From assembly GCA_905250115.1 (NCBI GenBank), contig CAJNOI010000026.1, positions 151,566-215,565 on the forward strand: a stretch of 64,000 nucleotides of DNA, written 5' to 3'. This document shows positions 27,821 through 39,290 of this stretch, one piece after another (position 1 is the stretch's first letter; each line of letters begins with the position of its first letter). The stretch comes from Adineta steineri. Taxonomy: Eukaryota > Rotifera > Eurotatoria > Adinetida > Adinetidae. The notes under the pieces were generated by a model that saw nothing but the letters and a program-made list of their open reading frames with translations, had not been told where the DNA came from and did no database searches. The translations under genes and the position numbers were made by a program.

Positions 27821-28550
27821 TTTGTATTAAGCAACCAAAATATTTATCTAGTTGTTTTTTGCAGTGAACAGCTCTCACAACTATGTGCTCGTTTTCTTTC
27901 GTTTCGTTCTTTTTATTTATAGTTCTTTTTCTGTTGATTTTAACTACCCCGTATTTGTTAAACTAGGAAGTGATTTTGAATAGTCTATTATTTTACGCCC
28001 ACCTGGGTCTTCAGCTATACAACTATTCATCTATTCATGCGATTAACTATTGATACAATCACCCATTTACTTATTCACATATTTACCTATTTACATAATC
28101 ACCTATTCACATATCGCATATCCAGGCATGTTATTCAGCTATTTAATAATGCTGAAAAAACACATGAGAGAGAGAGGAGATTGAAGCAGGCGGACCCTCA
28201 CCTTGAAAAATTAGAAGTTCTCTAAGAACATTTTATTCACATTTCGACTATTAGAATTATTTTACATATCAGTTGCAATGAATATACTACCAGTGAGTAG
28301 AGTTCGTTCTCTATTTGACTGAGTAATAATATGAATGAAAAAGAAACGAACTATATCCTGAAAAATATTCACTTTCATACTTATATTCGTCCTGGTAATG
28401 AAAACGTATTGAAATATTTATTTTACTAAAATATAACGAGTTGTTTTTTCTCACGATGAAATTAACACATAGTAATCCGTGTAACTTCTGTAAAATAGAT
28501 GTCATAACACGTTTTATGAATAAAAAAAAACTTCAGTTTCTGTCAGATAT
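27264..28550. repeat. inverted duplication, left arm
   Basis: This segment matches the reverse complement of about 37950-39290. It covers the 5' part of the Cys-rich gene and some 700 bp upstream of it. Shared blocks include GAGTAGAGTTCGTTCT (28299), TTCACTTTCATACTTATATTCG and CAGTTTCTGTCAGAT. Coding parts are about 90% or more identical by eye; upstream parts are less so. It carries the uninterrupted target sequence CAACTATG at 27878-27885, where the other arm has a mobile element. Confidence 0.8.
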
Positions 28551-29100
28551 TTACAACTTTTTTCATTGAATATTGCACAACGAACAACTGTAAGAGTCAT
28601 GTTATTTTCCTTGTATGGATTTCATTATTTCGATATTTGGCTGTGGATGCCAAATGGATATAATATCCATACCCACACTCCTTATTGCAATTAAATTCTC
28701 AGAAACAGTTTAACTACAATATACGAATGTAATATAGTGCGTATATATGTATTAATATTATATGGAGAGTGAGAAAAATATACAAAATGGAAATGATACA
28801 ATTAGTTAACAAGCAATAATTAACTGGAGAATGAAAAATGTAAATTGAGTATGTAAAATACTACATTTAAGAAAACAAAATCATTGTGGATATGCTATGT
28901 CAGAATTTGTGGAGATAACTTCAGTCAGTACAAGATATTAAAATCGATACAGAGCATATTAAGAAAAATGAATTAAGCAATTATGCTCTCCATAGACCAT
29001 GTTTTGATTAGTAAATTCATCAGTAGCGATTAAGAAGGATCATTTTTATTGTATAGAAGACAAAAGCAATGTTTAAATAGATATCTTAAAGTCATCTTTT
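28551..29100. other. no gene recognised
   Basis: A+T-rich spacer containing one short hairpin repeat (28639-28682) and the 3' flank of the ADP-ribosyltransferase gene. Confidence 0.5.
28639..28682. repeat. short hairpin repeat with CACACCC-type arm
   Basis: CTGTGGATGCCAAATGGATA is followed directly by TAATATCCATACCCACACTC. The centre is palindromic (GGATATAATATCC) and the arms pair TGTGG with CCACA. Confidence 0.4.
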
Positions 29101-31091
29101 TTAATTACTATTCTGTTCAGTTTTTGCTTCGTTGATACTTTGTTCCAAAGTTATAATACGTGAATGTGTAGGTGGTAATGATTTTAAGTAGACTTCACGA
29201 GCTTTTAAAAAGTATTCTACAGCTTTGGCACAATCATGACTGTTTTGATAATTGGAACCGATACATTCATAAGTAATTCCAAAGTTATAATGATTTTGTG
29301 GAAGATACTGACGATCAACTTCAAGTGCTTTTTCATAATATTCAAGAGCTACATTAAAATCTTCTTTATCATGATAAACGTTAGCTATTGTACGATAAAT
29401 ATCCGATATTTCGAAACTATCTAAAGACAAAAGAATATTAAGTGCTTTGTGTTCATATGAAAGAGCTGAATCGAAGTCTTTTTTGAAGAAGTATACTTCC
29501 CCAATCTTTGCGTACGTTGTTGCAATATTCTCTTGATCATCCTCTTCAGTATATAGATCAAATTCTTTTTGAAAATTTTCCAAGGCACTATCATAATCTT
29601 TAAGTGCTATGTCAATAGCACCAAGTCCTCGATAGCATTGTCCTTTGTCGAAGATATCAGTTGTTGGATGTAATAATAACTGTTGAAAATAATTCGTTGC
29701 TTTTTCGTATTCTCCTTGGTTATATAATAAATATCCAAGTGATCCAATTCCTGCTTCTACTTCTTCTTTCATTTCTTTCATTAAATCTTTCAGCTCGTAT
29801 TCATCGCCACTGCAAAGTGAAAGTATACTAAACCAAGTTTGTTCATGTTCCTAATATTCTATTTGTATTATTTTGAAAATAGAACCTATCATAATTAATA
29901 CTTCTTCTTCCTCAGGAAAGTAAGACAAATTTTTTATGTTTACATATGGTTTTGTATTATTCATATGTGTATCAATATTAAACTGGAATACTATGCGTGT
30001 TTTCTCATCCGAAGGAATTGCACTAGCTTGTGCAAAGAAGAGAGCAGTTTCACGAGTAACACTTGTGCTTAAAAAACTTTGCATTGATATATATTGTCCA
30101 ACATTTTTACGAATATAATATAGTTCTTGGTTAGATATTGCTTGACCTCGATATACTCTTAGAATAGGATCGTCATCGTTGTTGTATGAGTTTAAAAATT
30201 TTTCATGTTCAAATTTTAATTGCTCATATAAATCATTAATATAAAAACGAAGTGCTAAGAGGACTTCGTAATTAGATTCACGAAGCGCTTTATTAAGCGT
30301 ATGATAAAGGAAACTTGGACGAGAATACCACCAAACGGCTTTGTCTGGTCGATACTCGTTTTCAAATTCTTCGATTACTCTTTGTTCAGCTGTATTTCCT
30401 TCATATATTCGTTTAAAATGACATATTAAATCTTGTTTGGCTGTAACATTTCCATCATTTGTCATCTGGAGTAAAATATCAATTAGCAATTGAAAATACA
30501 TGAAAAGGGCATTTTTCGAATATCTTTCTTCTGATGTATTTACATTATTTTCTGTACTATAGACGTTCATCACAACTGCATGAGAATCGATTTGTGCATG
30601 TACATGTTCGTCTGCTAATACTGCTGTGATTAAATCTTTGGGTTTTGTATATATTCCTTTCAACTTCAAGAAAAAAAAATAGAATCGAAAGTATAAAAAA
30701 AAGAAAAACTTGATCTTACTTTTTCATATTCTTTAGTGTATGTTTCAGTTACCTTGTTATCAACATCGAAAACATAAACAGTTTTTATTTGAGCAAAATC
30801 ATTTATAGTAGAAATAACAGTACTTTCAGATAAGTGTGAAACTATGAGTACTATGTTTTGGTTAACCAAATCAGCGAAATAATTCACACATTCATCTAAT
30901 TTGTAAAAATTTTTGAATTGTTTGATGATTTGTTTCAGTTTCTTTTGTATTTCAATATTTTCCACGTATGAATTAACATCACTATCGAGCCATATCAGTA
31001 TATTAGTTCCAGAATCGTTTGTAATATCTTGAAATCGTCGAATAGATCTGTTACTGGCCACCTGAGAGATGTCAGTATGCTTAGCAGCCAT
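29101..31091 (-). pseudogene. ADP-ribosyltransferase-TPR gene with in-frame TAG
   Basis: Two exons, 31091-30720 and 30663-29101 (56-nt intron), give one frame of 644 codons with a single TAG at 29853-29851 (codon 395). Upstream is an arginine-type mono-ADP-ribosyltransferase domain using NAD: Arg296 in VYRGQ, the STS motif at 323-325 in SFLSTSVTR, and the ExE glutamates at 375-378 in FPEEEEVLI. Downstream, in the same frame, are five TPR repeats (about 418-640) with typical AL..Y/F patterns. The bases around the TAG read as ordinary coding sequence on both sides, with no splice donor before it, and a single C-to-T change from CAG would explain it. ART-TPR proteins of this layout are common in bdelloids. 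The locus is either a recent pseudogene, a catalytic-domain-only gene, a readthrough case or a sequencing error. The ART half alone (31091-29851) would still encode 394 residues with all catalytic motifs. Confidence 0.85.
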
Positions 31092-32822
31092 ATTTACTTT
31101 CAAACGTAAAATGATGCTCCTTTACCTAATATAAATTAAAGTATGGGCCTGTCTTACTTCCTTTATTTCTCTATTTTTATATCATGCACTATTAAAGGTT
31201 ACTGTTATGATTCATATTATACAATTTGATTTTTCTTCCTTCATTTCAATACAAAAAGGTAATGTCATGAAAGTAAGAACGATAATATTATTTCATACAT
31301 TAGTAGAGTGATAAATAAATAAAAACATTGATACTGACTCACTAAGAAATAGGAAAAAGTAAAAAACATATTATGTTTCAAAAGATGAGAAATGAAACGA
31401 CATTTTATTGAGGATGAATTAAATTTAATGTTTGTTTCAAGTTATCAAAAACGATGTATTGATCTGAATAAAACTTAGTACATTTTCTTCAATTGAATGA
31501 CAAAGTTTCATACAACTATTTAACATCAGTATGATTCGGTGGTCATATTGGGTCATCATAAAATATCTTCTTATTCATAATACGATATTTACGAACTTTT
31601 TGATGAAAATCGCCTTCATTAAATATCAACAATTTGACAAAAGCTGAGTTAGTAGTTTCTTCGCATTTATACTTTATGTTGAATTCTACTAAAAAACAAT
31701 TAAGTTTGTGTGTTCGAGAAGTATATTCGTATTTTATGCATATCGAATGTAGAAAGTTCATCTACATTAATAGTATATTTTCTTCCAACAGAGTACAAGT
31801 AATTATGTAAAGATCAGAATTCGACGATAAACAGTTGAAAAACTTAGTGACAACAACTTACTTTCAGTTATTTTGTTCTAAAATTATGTTGTTTTATTTT
31901 GTCAATAAAGCTTCGTCGCTCTCGAAGGCCATCTGAGCGTAATACTATATCTGCTTAATGTATGGTTCTTTTATACTCCAATAAATTGTTTTCTATTTTA
32001 TATATGTTAAGTGATCACGGGTGGCATTCTTCTGTAATTGTGCTTTTGTTACTATAACTCTAAATGAATTAATAATAACATAACAACGAAAAAGTACGTA
32101 AATACGATTTAACATCAACATAAAGAACAGGGAAATTCTTGACACATACATGTTGTTTATTTATTGATAATTAAAAATACGAGCTATTCTCTTCTTTGCT
32201 TTAGTATATTGTAATCTATAAGGTGACGAAACGTTCGTCTATAATGATTCAATGATTCGAAGAGCTTTTGGAAAAATTAAGTTTTCCAAAGATCTCCTGG
32301 AATTTGTAACTGCTAAGGGATTAGTCAATTATGATTTTGACTTTGGTATCATACTACATAGTAAAAAAAAGTTATTATTATTACTATTAGCTTCATAGAA
32401 ATTACTGATTTTTCATATAATGTTCTTGCCCATAGATAAACTGACGATGTGCATTAAATTAAAGATAAAAGAAAAGTACATATCAAAAGTCTAGCTCTAC
32501 CAGCTTGATATTGAAACTATTTTATAATACCTATCCTAGTTACAATACAAACTGTTAGTTAGTACAGCATAATTAAAAAAATAAAATCTATAATATAGAA
32601 GATTATTTAAAAGTTTCACTATAAGATATTAGTTCACTTCGTGAACTTTCCGTTAGAAGTTCGATATGTAATTCGTAGGTTTTTATTATATTAGTAAAAA
32701 CTGCGATTCCAAAATACTCATCAAATAGTCTGTCTTGATTTATTTTTTGTTCCACTTTACACATGGATAATAATTAGCTTCTATTGAAATTTTTTACTTC
32801 TAGATTATAACATTACACAACA
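31092..32822. other. no gene recognised
   Basis: 1.7 kb of A+T-rich DNA upstream of two divergent genes, so it holds both promoters. A 72-codon minus-strand frame at 31761-31543 has no family resemblance and I do not call it. A small perfect hairpin (AGTTCAC TTC GTGAACT) lies at 32631-32647. Confidence 0.45.
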
Positions 32823-33714
32823 ATGAAACGAATTCTTATCACAGGCGCAGCAAATGGGCTTGGACGACATATGGCAACAAAATTCCTCTCTCGAGGATTC
32901 TATGTAACATTAGCAGATAATGATAAAATATCTTTGGAAGCACTTCAAAAACTACTTGAAAACGATTGTCATGTATTTCCAGCAAATTCGGGTCGCTCAA
33001 CTCAGACACATGCTTTATTTTATAATTGTAACGTCGCTGACGAGTCATCAGTAGCTGCATGTGTTGCTGCTACCGTTGAAAAATTTTCTGGTTTAGATGC
33101 TCTCATCAATAATGCTGCTCTCGCAAGTCCATGGATTGGTGGCAATAATAATCCTGATGTACCATTTGATGCCGTACCTGTTTCACATTTTCGTAACTTC
33201 ATAGAAGTAAATCTCATTGGTTCATATATCTGTTCTCGCTATGCTGCTCCGCATCTTCGTGCTTCAAAAGGTTGCATAGTCAATATTTCATCAACTCGTG
33301 CTCTTCAATCTGAGGCCAACAATGAAGGATATTCTGCAAGTAAAGCTGGACTCATTGGACTTACTCAAGCAATGGCTGTTAGTTTTACAGATTCTGGTAT
33401 CCGAGTTAATACAGTTTCACCTGGCTGGATCGATGTTCGAGATATGGATACGCGACAGTTGGCTGAAGGTGGTAAAGGAACTGTTTTACCTCCTCTATCG
33501 AAGTCTGATCATTCACAGCATCCTGCTGGACGCGTTGGTGTACCTGAAGATATCACAAAAATTGTAGAATTCTTGGTAGACGACGTTAATGGATTCATTA
33601 CAGGACAGGTAGTTCACAGAATTTTATATACAAATATTCTTTTTCGTTTTTTTCTTTTCACAGAACTTTATTGTCGATGGTGGCATGACTAAGAAAATGA
33701 TCTATCACGAATGA
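32823..33714 (+). CDS. short-chain dehydrogenase/reductase (classical SDR)
   Basis: NAD(P)-dependent oxidoreductase of the classical SDR family. Two exons, 32823-33608 and 33664-33714 (55-nt intron), give 278 residues. The Rossmann glycine motif TGAANGLG is at 7-14. Asp32, at the end of the second strand (LADND), suggests NAD rather than NADP. INNA is at 95-98. The catalytic Ser (156 or 157 in NISST), Tyr170 and Lys174 (YSASK) are all present, as is the SPG motif at 199-201. The tail FIVDGGMTKKM is typical and is supplied by the 17-codon last exon, so splicing is needed for a normal C-terminus. The substrate is unknown. AATAAAATA at about 33810 is a likely polyadenylation signal. Introns and codon use are like the neighbours. 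Confidence 0.93.
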
Positions 33715-34479
33715 ATTATCAAGGACTATAGATTCATCTTATTTATGTTGATTTATGCATTTTTCATCATCAATCAACTTCATTTCCAACGAAAATATGA
33801 ACGATATTCAATAAAATATAGTTGCACTACAAACTAAAATAATTTTGTTATTATCTAATTTTTGTTTAAGAAATCATATGTTTACTTTAAAGTTGGGAAC
33901 GATGACTAAGAAAATATGCATCGGAAGTAAGGTTTCAAAATTCAAATTTCAGAAACCGGAGACTCCTCGTTAAAAAAAACTTATGGAATTAGAAAGCTAT
34001 TTTTTGTCTTATTTTCCATATATTGTTCAAATGAAAACTTACTGATTTCTAGTGCTGAAAACTATCGTAAGACGTTGAAAGATATGAATAATGAATGAAA
34101 ATGAAAAAAAAATATTGAGGACCACTAGGATCTATTCAAAACTATTTAGGATTGCTATAGTAAAAAGGCATCGTCAAAAAGATTACAAACAAATGTTATG
34201 ATTTCGATTAATTTCTAATGGTTTTTTCTATACTTTCAACGTTCCCAATGACTTTTAATGGTTTTCAGTATAAGTTTTTTCCTTCTCTAACTATAGTAAA
34301 GGTAGTGATACAAGGTTATCTTGTAGTGAATTGGACACTTCAGTAATGTGATCCTCTTGCATCGAAAAACATTTGATAAGAGTTCATTTTTACTGCTAGA
34401 TATGATCAAAATTCATGGAAATTAAGAAATCAGTTTGTTCATCTCTGCAAACAGCTTCAACTTTAAATTATAAAATCAT
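33715..34479. other. no gene recognised
   Basis: A+T-rich spacer after the SDR gene; no open frame, repeat or RNA gene recognised. Confidence 0.5.
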
Positions 34480-34940
34480 AAGCAGCTATTTTTTACACTA
34501 TAGTTGATGTTAGTTTACCTTTGCACGGAACAATGTGCATTACTATTTTTCATAAAATCAACTTGTTTTTTTTTCTCGTTACCAGTCTTTTACTCCATAA
34601 TTAAATTGATTAGTTTTGCCTTTTCAAAGCATCTGCAACACATTAAATATCGTAGAAAATGATGTACGTTATAATGTCAAAGTTCACACATTTTCTATAC
34701 TATAGAGAAAAACAAATTGTTGATTACCATCTTTTTCACATTCCTAGTTGTATATAGTAAAAAAACAAGGTAGTGTGTAATTTGAATAATGTTTGACATT
34801 TTGCACGAAACGAAAATAGGCAATAGTGTTTTTCTTGCATTTCTTATGTCATGTTTCAATATTAGATTTTTTTTTGTCATACTCATATCTATAGTTAGTT
34901 GTTTTTCTCAATCAAAAACAATTCCCTTGTTTTCTCTGCA

Positions 34941-34954
34941 CATATATATATATA
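34941..34954 (+). promoter_or_regulatory. TATA-like tract of the small Ser/Lys-rich gene, copy 1
   Basis: CATATATATATATAC lies about 80 bp before the ATG and is conserved, with a different number of TA units, in the second copy (about 52605-52625). Position and conservation suit a core promoter; it could also be a chance TA repeat. Confidence 0.3.
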
Positions 34955-35031
34955 CTATCATCACTTAGCAAGTCAATCATCATTTGTACTTGTATATTAA
35001 ATATACTACATAATACAACATTATCAACAAA

Positions 35032-35349
35032 ATGAGCGTATTACTCAGTTCAAGCACTGGTTGTTCATGTGAACCTACCCTCTATATTGATTCATTTCCA
35101 CAACGAGTAAGTCAAAAAGTTGTACAAGTCAAATCCAATCATTCTAATGAACACAAACACCAAGTTAAATCAAGTCAAGCCAAGAGCTTGGAAAATAAAT
35201 TTTCAATACAAATTCCTTTACATAATGGTGTTTTAAAACTCAAGTCAAGCCAAGTGAAAAACTCAGCAAATAATGTTAATGTCAAATCAAGCCATGCCTC
35301 AGGTGCATCCGATGCAGTTCAAGTTAATAATGAGTGGGCATTAATCTAA
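35032..35349 (+). CDS. small Ser/Lys-rich protein, copy 1 (family unknown)
   Basis: A 105-residue protein without intron. I do not recognise the family. The first 20 residues include CSCEPTLYIDSFPQRV. The rest is polar, with repeated VKSS/VKNS words (HQVKSSQAK, KLKSSQVKNS, NVNVKSSHASGAS), few hydrophobics, no signal peptide and no membrane segment, so it is probably a soluble and partly disordered protein. The second copy at 52694 differs at nine positions, all between residues 34 and 64; the first 33 and last 41 residues are identical. That pattern, with no frame damage in either copy, supports real coding function. AATAAATATAA about 270 bp downstream may be the polyadenylation signal. Confidence 0.75.
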   Translation: MSVLLSSSTGCSCEPTLYIDSFPQRVSQKVVQVKSNHSNEHKHQVKSSQAKSLENKFSIQIPLHNGVLKLKSSQVKNSANNVNVKSSHASGASDAVQVNNEWALI

Positions 35350-36033
35350 CATGATTCAATTTCAAAAAATGGCTATAATTTCCATTCAACTGTCACTTAG
35401 CTAATATACATCAAAGTTTTTTTTTGTCTTCTCTTTTTTTTTTCTTTTTTGATAGCTGGTGTCAAATTAAGCAAGAATTCAACATATAAAACATATAATT
35501 AGATCTATTTGTTTTATTTGTTTGAATTAAAAAGATGCTAATCTTGTAGAAGAAGATCATAGAATATTTTTATAATATAGTCATTTCTTTGTCTTTTGTG
35601 AACTAATATAATATCATGAAATAAATATAAAAAACAAAACAATATATCTTACTTGTAAATGTAGATACAACAAGTCTAGTCAATATGGGAATATTCTAGG
35701 AAAGAGTAACTATTTACTGCTGACTCTATAATTTTTATAGAGAGACAACAGTTGATGTATTTCTAATATCGATATACTAGTTTACATTCTTTAGCCGATT
35801 ATTACTATAATAGTAACCGATAGAGATAACAAAATGATGAATGTTTAACAAATGACCCTTTTTAATTAGGTATATTCGTTCAATATATGACATCTATTGG
35901 AGATATATCCTCTCGTTCTTTCTTAATAGTGGTATATTTATTAACCAGTTATATTTTTTACTACTCTGCCTTGCCTTTTGTACATCAATATTTGAAAGAG
36001 AAAGTTTATATATATATGGTTCATTGATTTGAC
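35350..36033. other. spacer, 3' flank of the duplicated gene
   Basis: The first 330 bp belong to the duplicated segment and include a long T/C-rich run. The remainder is A+T-rich with nothing recognised. Confidence 0.45.
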
Positions 36034-37164
36034 ATGATGAAAGTATTTAAACAAAGAAAAACTGGATTAATACCATTTGTGTATGAATATTTCTTATCTA
36101 TTCCTCCTGATTACAATAAAGATAATAGTAAAAAGTGGCCATTTCTATTATTTTTACATGGTGCAGGTGAATCACATCCTCCAATTGACAAAGTATTAAA
36201 TCATGGACCACCAAAATTAGTTCATAGTTATTTAACAAGTACACAAGATACTCAACCTTTAGCTAGTCTAAATTTAGAATGTTCAAAATTGATAGCAGAA
36301 AATTTTATAACATGTTCTCCACAAGTAAATGAAGGTTATGGATGGAATGATCAAGTTTTAATTAATCTTATTGATCAAATTGAACAAGATTATAGAATTG
36401 ATAAAAACAGAGTTTATTGCACCGGTATTAGTATGGGTAAATTTATTTAACAATATTTATTTTAAAACTAACAGCTATCTTTATCTCAATAGTATTTTTT
36501 CTGATAAGGGACATCAGAGATCCATAAATATAAATTAACTGTAATTACTTCTAAAAAAAAACATCTATTGTAGATATAACAGAATCAATTTATTCTAGTT
36601 TACTTAATTGACTATATAATTAACGAAATTGTTTATGAATTAGTACAAGTTGAGACTAGAGAGTCCAGTGAAATTAGCTAGTATATTTAACTAATAAGCA
36701 AATGCCACTAACGCAAAATAAAATACAGAACATAGTTGACAAAGTACAATAGCATATGATTTATATCAATATCTGTGTTGAATATAAAATGGAGTAATAG
36801 AATTGCATGATTCGGATAAAATTTGTCATAGAAAAATATTTATTTATTTTATTTTATTAAAGGTGGCTATGGGTGCTGGTCACTTGCAATGGCTCAACCA
36901 AATCGATTTGCTGCAATTATTCCAATATGTGGTGGTGGTGATGAAAAACAAGTAACATGCTTAAAACATTTACCAATATGGAATTTTCATGGACAATTAG
37001 ATGATGTTGTTCCAGTTGAAGAATCTACTAATTTAATAAAAACATTAAATAGTGAACTATGTAAATCAACAATTTATCCTAATTTAGAACATGATTCATG
37101 GACAGAAACATATAATAATAAAGATATTTATACATGGTTACTCCAACACACTAAATCTCACTAA
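36034..37164 (+). CDS. alpha/beta-hydrolase esterase (CE1/PHB-depolymerase-like)
   Basis: Serine hydrolase of the alpha/beta fold, resembling predicted esterases or peptidases of the feruloyl-esterase/LpqC type. Two exons, 36034-36436 and 36863-37164, give 234 residues. Landmarks are the oxyanion segment LLFLHGAGES (39-48), the nucleophile elbow GISMGG with Ser133, the acid Asp181 or Asp182 in HGQLDDVVPV, and His211 in LEHDSW. The intron (426 nt) splits the elbow just after the nucleophile, between the two Gly codons, and is several times longer than the local norm. No signal peptide, so probably cytosolic. The natural substrate is not clear. All catalytic residues are present and both frames are clean, so I expect a working enzyme. 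Confidence 0.88.
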
Positions 37165-37949
37165 TAATCATTATCGTTCGAAATTTATTCAAGCATTTTC
37201 TGTAGAAAATATATCTTTTGTTAAAATAAACAGAAAATTATTTTATTAATAAAAATAATATATAAAATAAAATTTTTATTGATGATAAAACTGTATATAT
37301 AAACGAAGTTAACTTGTGAACAAATGGAAAATAATTGATTTTTTCATAATTAAAGATTAACGAAACTGAAGCATGTGTTTTATCAATAGCGAATGCCAAT
37401 CAAAATATACAGTATAAAATATATTCATATTAATTTTTTACAATAAACCTGATGTCTCGATCAAATTCAATGTATATCAATATATTTTCTACTTTTACTT
37501 TACTGGTATGTTTAATAGGTGATAAAGCAGGATTATTAGAGTTCATTCTATTCATATCTGTTCTATTTTTTTAAAACAATACAGAAATTTTCTATAAATT
37601 TTCAAACTCAATACACTTCTTGGTATTCTAGTATTTTATTGTGTACTTGTCAATGTCATACTTGACAAGTTTTGGTTAATGAATATCCATAATTAATCAT
37701 AATTGTAATTGTCTCAGAAATATCTATAGACAATAAATTTTGAAGTTTAAACAATTTGTTAATAGTTAATTTCTATCTGACATCTATTTTATAATACAAT
37801 AGTTATATTTAGCATAATTCTGCTATTTCTCCAGTTTTTGGTAAGAACAATGATTCTGAGCCAACATATCATGATTACTAAGATAGTTCGATGACTAAAA
37901 AATCGAATGCTTCTATTCTTTAATTATTTATATAAAAATCTTTAAAAAC
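37165..37949. other. no gene recognised
   Basis: A+T-rich spacer between the esterase gene and the right arm of the inverted duplication. Confidence 0.5.
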
Positions 37950-39290
37950 TTAACGATCTGACAGAAACTAAACTTTTCTTTTTATTTACGAGAGAATGCG
38001 TGATAATACCTATTTAATAGAAGGCTTACGGATTACTATGTTTTAATTTCATTGTAAGAACAAACAGCACGCTTTCATCGCCAGGATGAATAAAAGTATA
38101 AAAGTGAATATTTTTCATGGTAAGTCGCTTTTTACTCATCCATTTCATTATTCGGTCAGATGAAGAACGAACTCTACTCACTGGTAGTATATTCATTCAA
38201 AGTGATAATATAACATAACTGTAACAGTTGAAATGTGGATAAAATCTTCTTAGAGAACTTCGAGTTTCTAATTGATGTCCAACTTGCTCCGATCTGCTCT
38301 CTCCCACCTTTGGTTTCACCATTATTAAATAGTTGAATAACATGTCTGAATAGGTGAATTATATGTGAATGGGCGCATTATGTGAATGGGTAAATTCACT
38401 TCCTAGTTTAATATGTATGGGGTAGTTGAAATCAGTCGAAAACAAAACTATAAATAAAAAGAATGAAACGAAAGAAAACGAGCACATAGTTGCAGGGGCG
38501 TAAGTCAGGTGTCGGAGCAGGGGGGGGGGTGTAGGGGGGGCGTAAGCCTAGTTTTTCTATTTTAATGGTCAAAAAAAGTGAATTTTTTAGAAGCAGGGGG
38601 GGCGCAAACCCCTTTTTCCTATTAGTTTTCGGAAGCAGGGGGGGTTTTGCGCCCCACGCGCCCCCCCCCTATTTACGCCACTGCATAGTTGTGAGAGCTG
38701 TTCACTGCAAAAACAACTAGATAAATATTTTGGTTGCTTAACACAAAATGATCGCTGCAAGTTTCATATTCATAATATGCATAATTGGCGTGAAATCTTT
38801 GGTTTGTCCCGATGGTCAACAACCATGTGGATCACTTGGGTGTTATGATCCAACCATGCAAGGATGCTCAAGTAGTAATAGTAGTATTCAATGTATTAAT
38901 TCCTGCAACGGTATTTGTTACTCAAATTCTCAATATTGTTACAATAATACAAAAATATGTAGTACTGGGGAGTCAGTTTGTAATGTAAAATACACCGGTG
39001 GTTATTCATCTTATTCAGTGGGTCTTACCTGTTATAACCCATCTGTTTCGAAATGTTACAATAATACACTTTGTAATACACAATATGCTTGTGGAACACA
39101 ATGTTTGACAGATGCTTATTCAGCTTGTGCAAACAATCAAACAATTTGTAGTGGTTTTAACTTTTATAGCTATTACTATAACAATCCAGCTCTTATGCTT
39201 TGTGGTCCAAACCAAACATGCTATGATAATTCAGCGAGTGTTTGTATAGGAAATGGTACGCTGTGTTCAATTGGAAGTCAACTATGCAAT
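37950..39290. repeat. inverted duplication, right arm
   Basis: Reverse-complement partner of 27264-28550; the arms are about 9.4 kb apart. Similarity runs from ATCTGACAGAAACT (about 37957) through GAACGAACTCTACTCACTGG into the coding region of the Cys-rich gene. This arm contains an extra 191-bp element absent from the left arm. Confidence 0.8.
38493..38683. mobile_element. hAT-like MITE, 191 bp, with 8-bp target duplication
   Basis: A G/C-rich island in A+T-rich DNA. Ends are imperfect terminal inverted repeats: CAGGGGCGTAAGTCAGG at the left, and CAGTGGCGTAAATAGGG reading inward from the right. It is flanked on both sides by CATAGTTG (38485-38492 and 38684-38691). Eight-base target duplications and CAG(T/G)GGCGTA-type ends are usual for hAT transposons. 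The interior is runs of G or C with no coding capacity, so the element is non-autonomous. The same site in the left arm (27878-27885) has a single CATAGTTG and no insert, proving insertion after the duplication. Confidence 0.88.

Larger units (their letters stand above)
34480..35675. repeat. direct segmental duplication, copy 1
   Basis: Matches 52203-53328. Similarity covers about 550 bp upstream, the whole small gene and about 330 bp downstream, with small indels. The stretch about 90-300 bp before the ATG is nearly as conserved as the coding part (for example TAATTTGAATAATGTTTGAC). Similarity stops abruptly at both ends. Confidence 0.85.

Noticed and set aside
31543-31761. 72-codon minus-strand frame in the ART promoter region
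   Set aside because: No family resemblance and no start context; length is compatible with chance over so much sequence.
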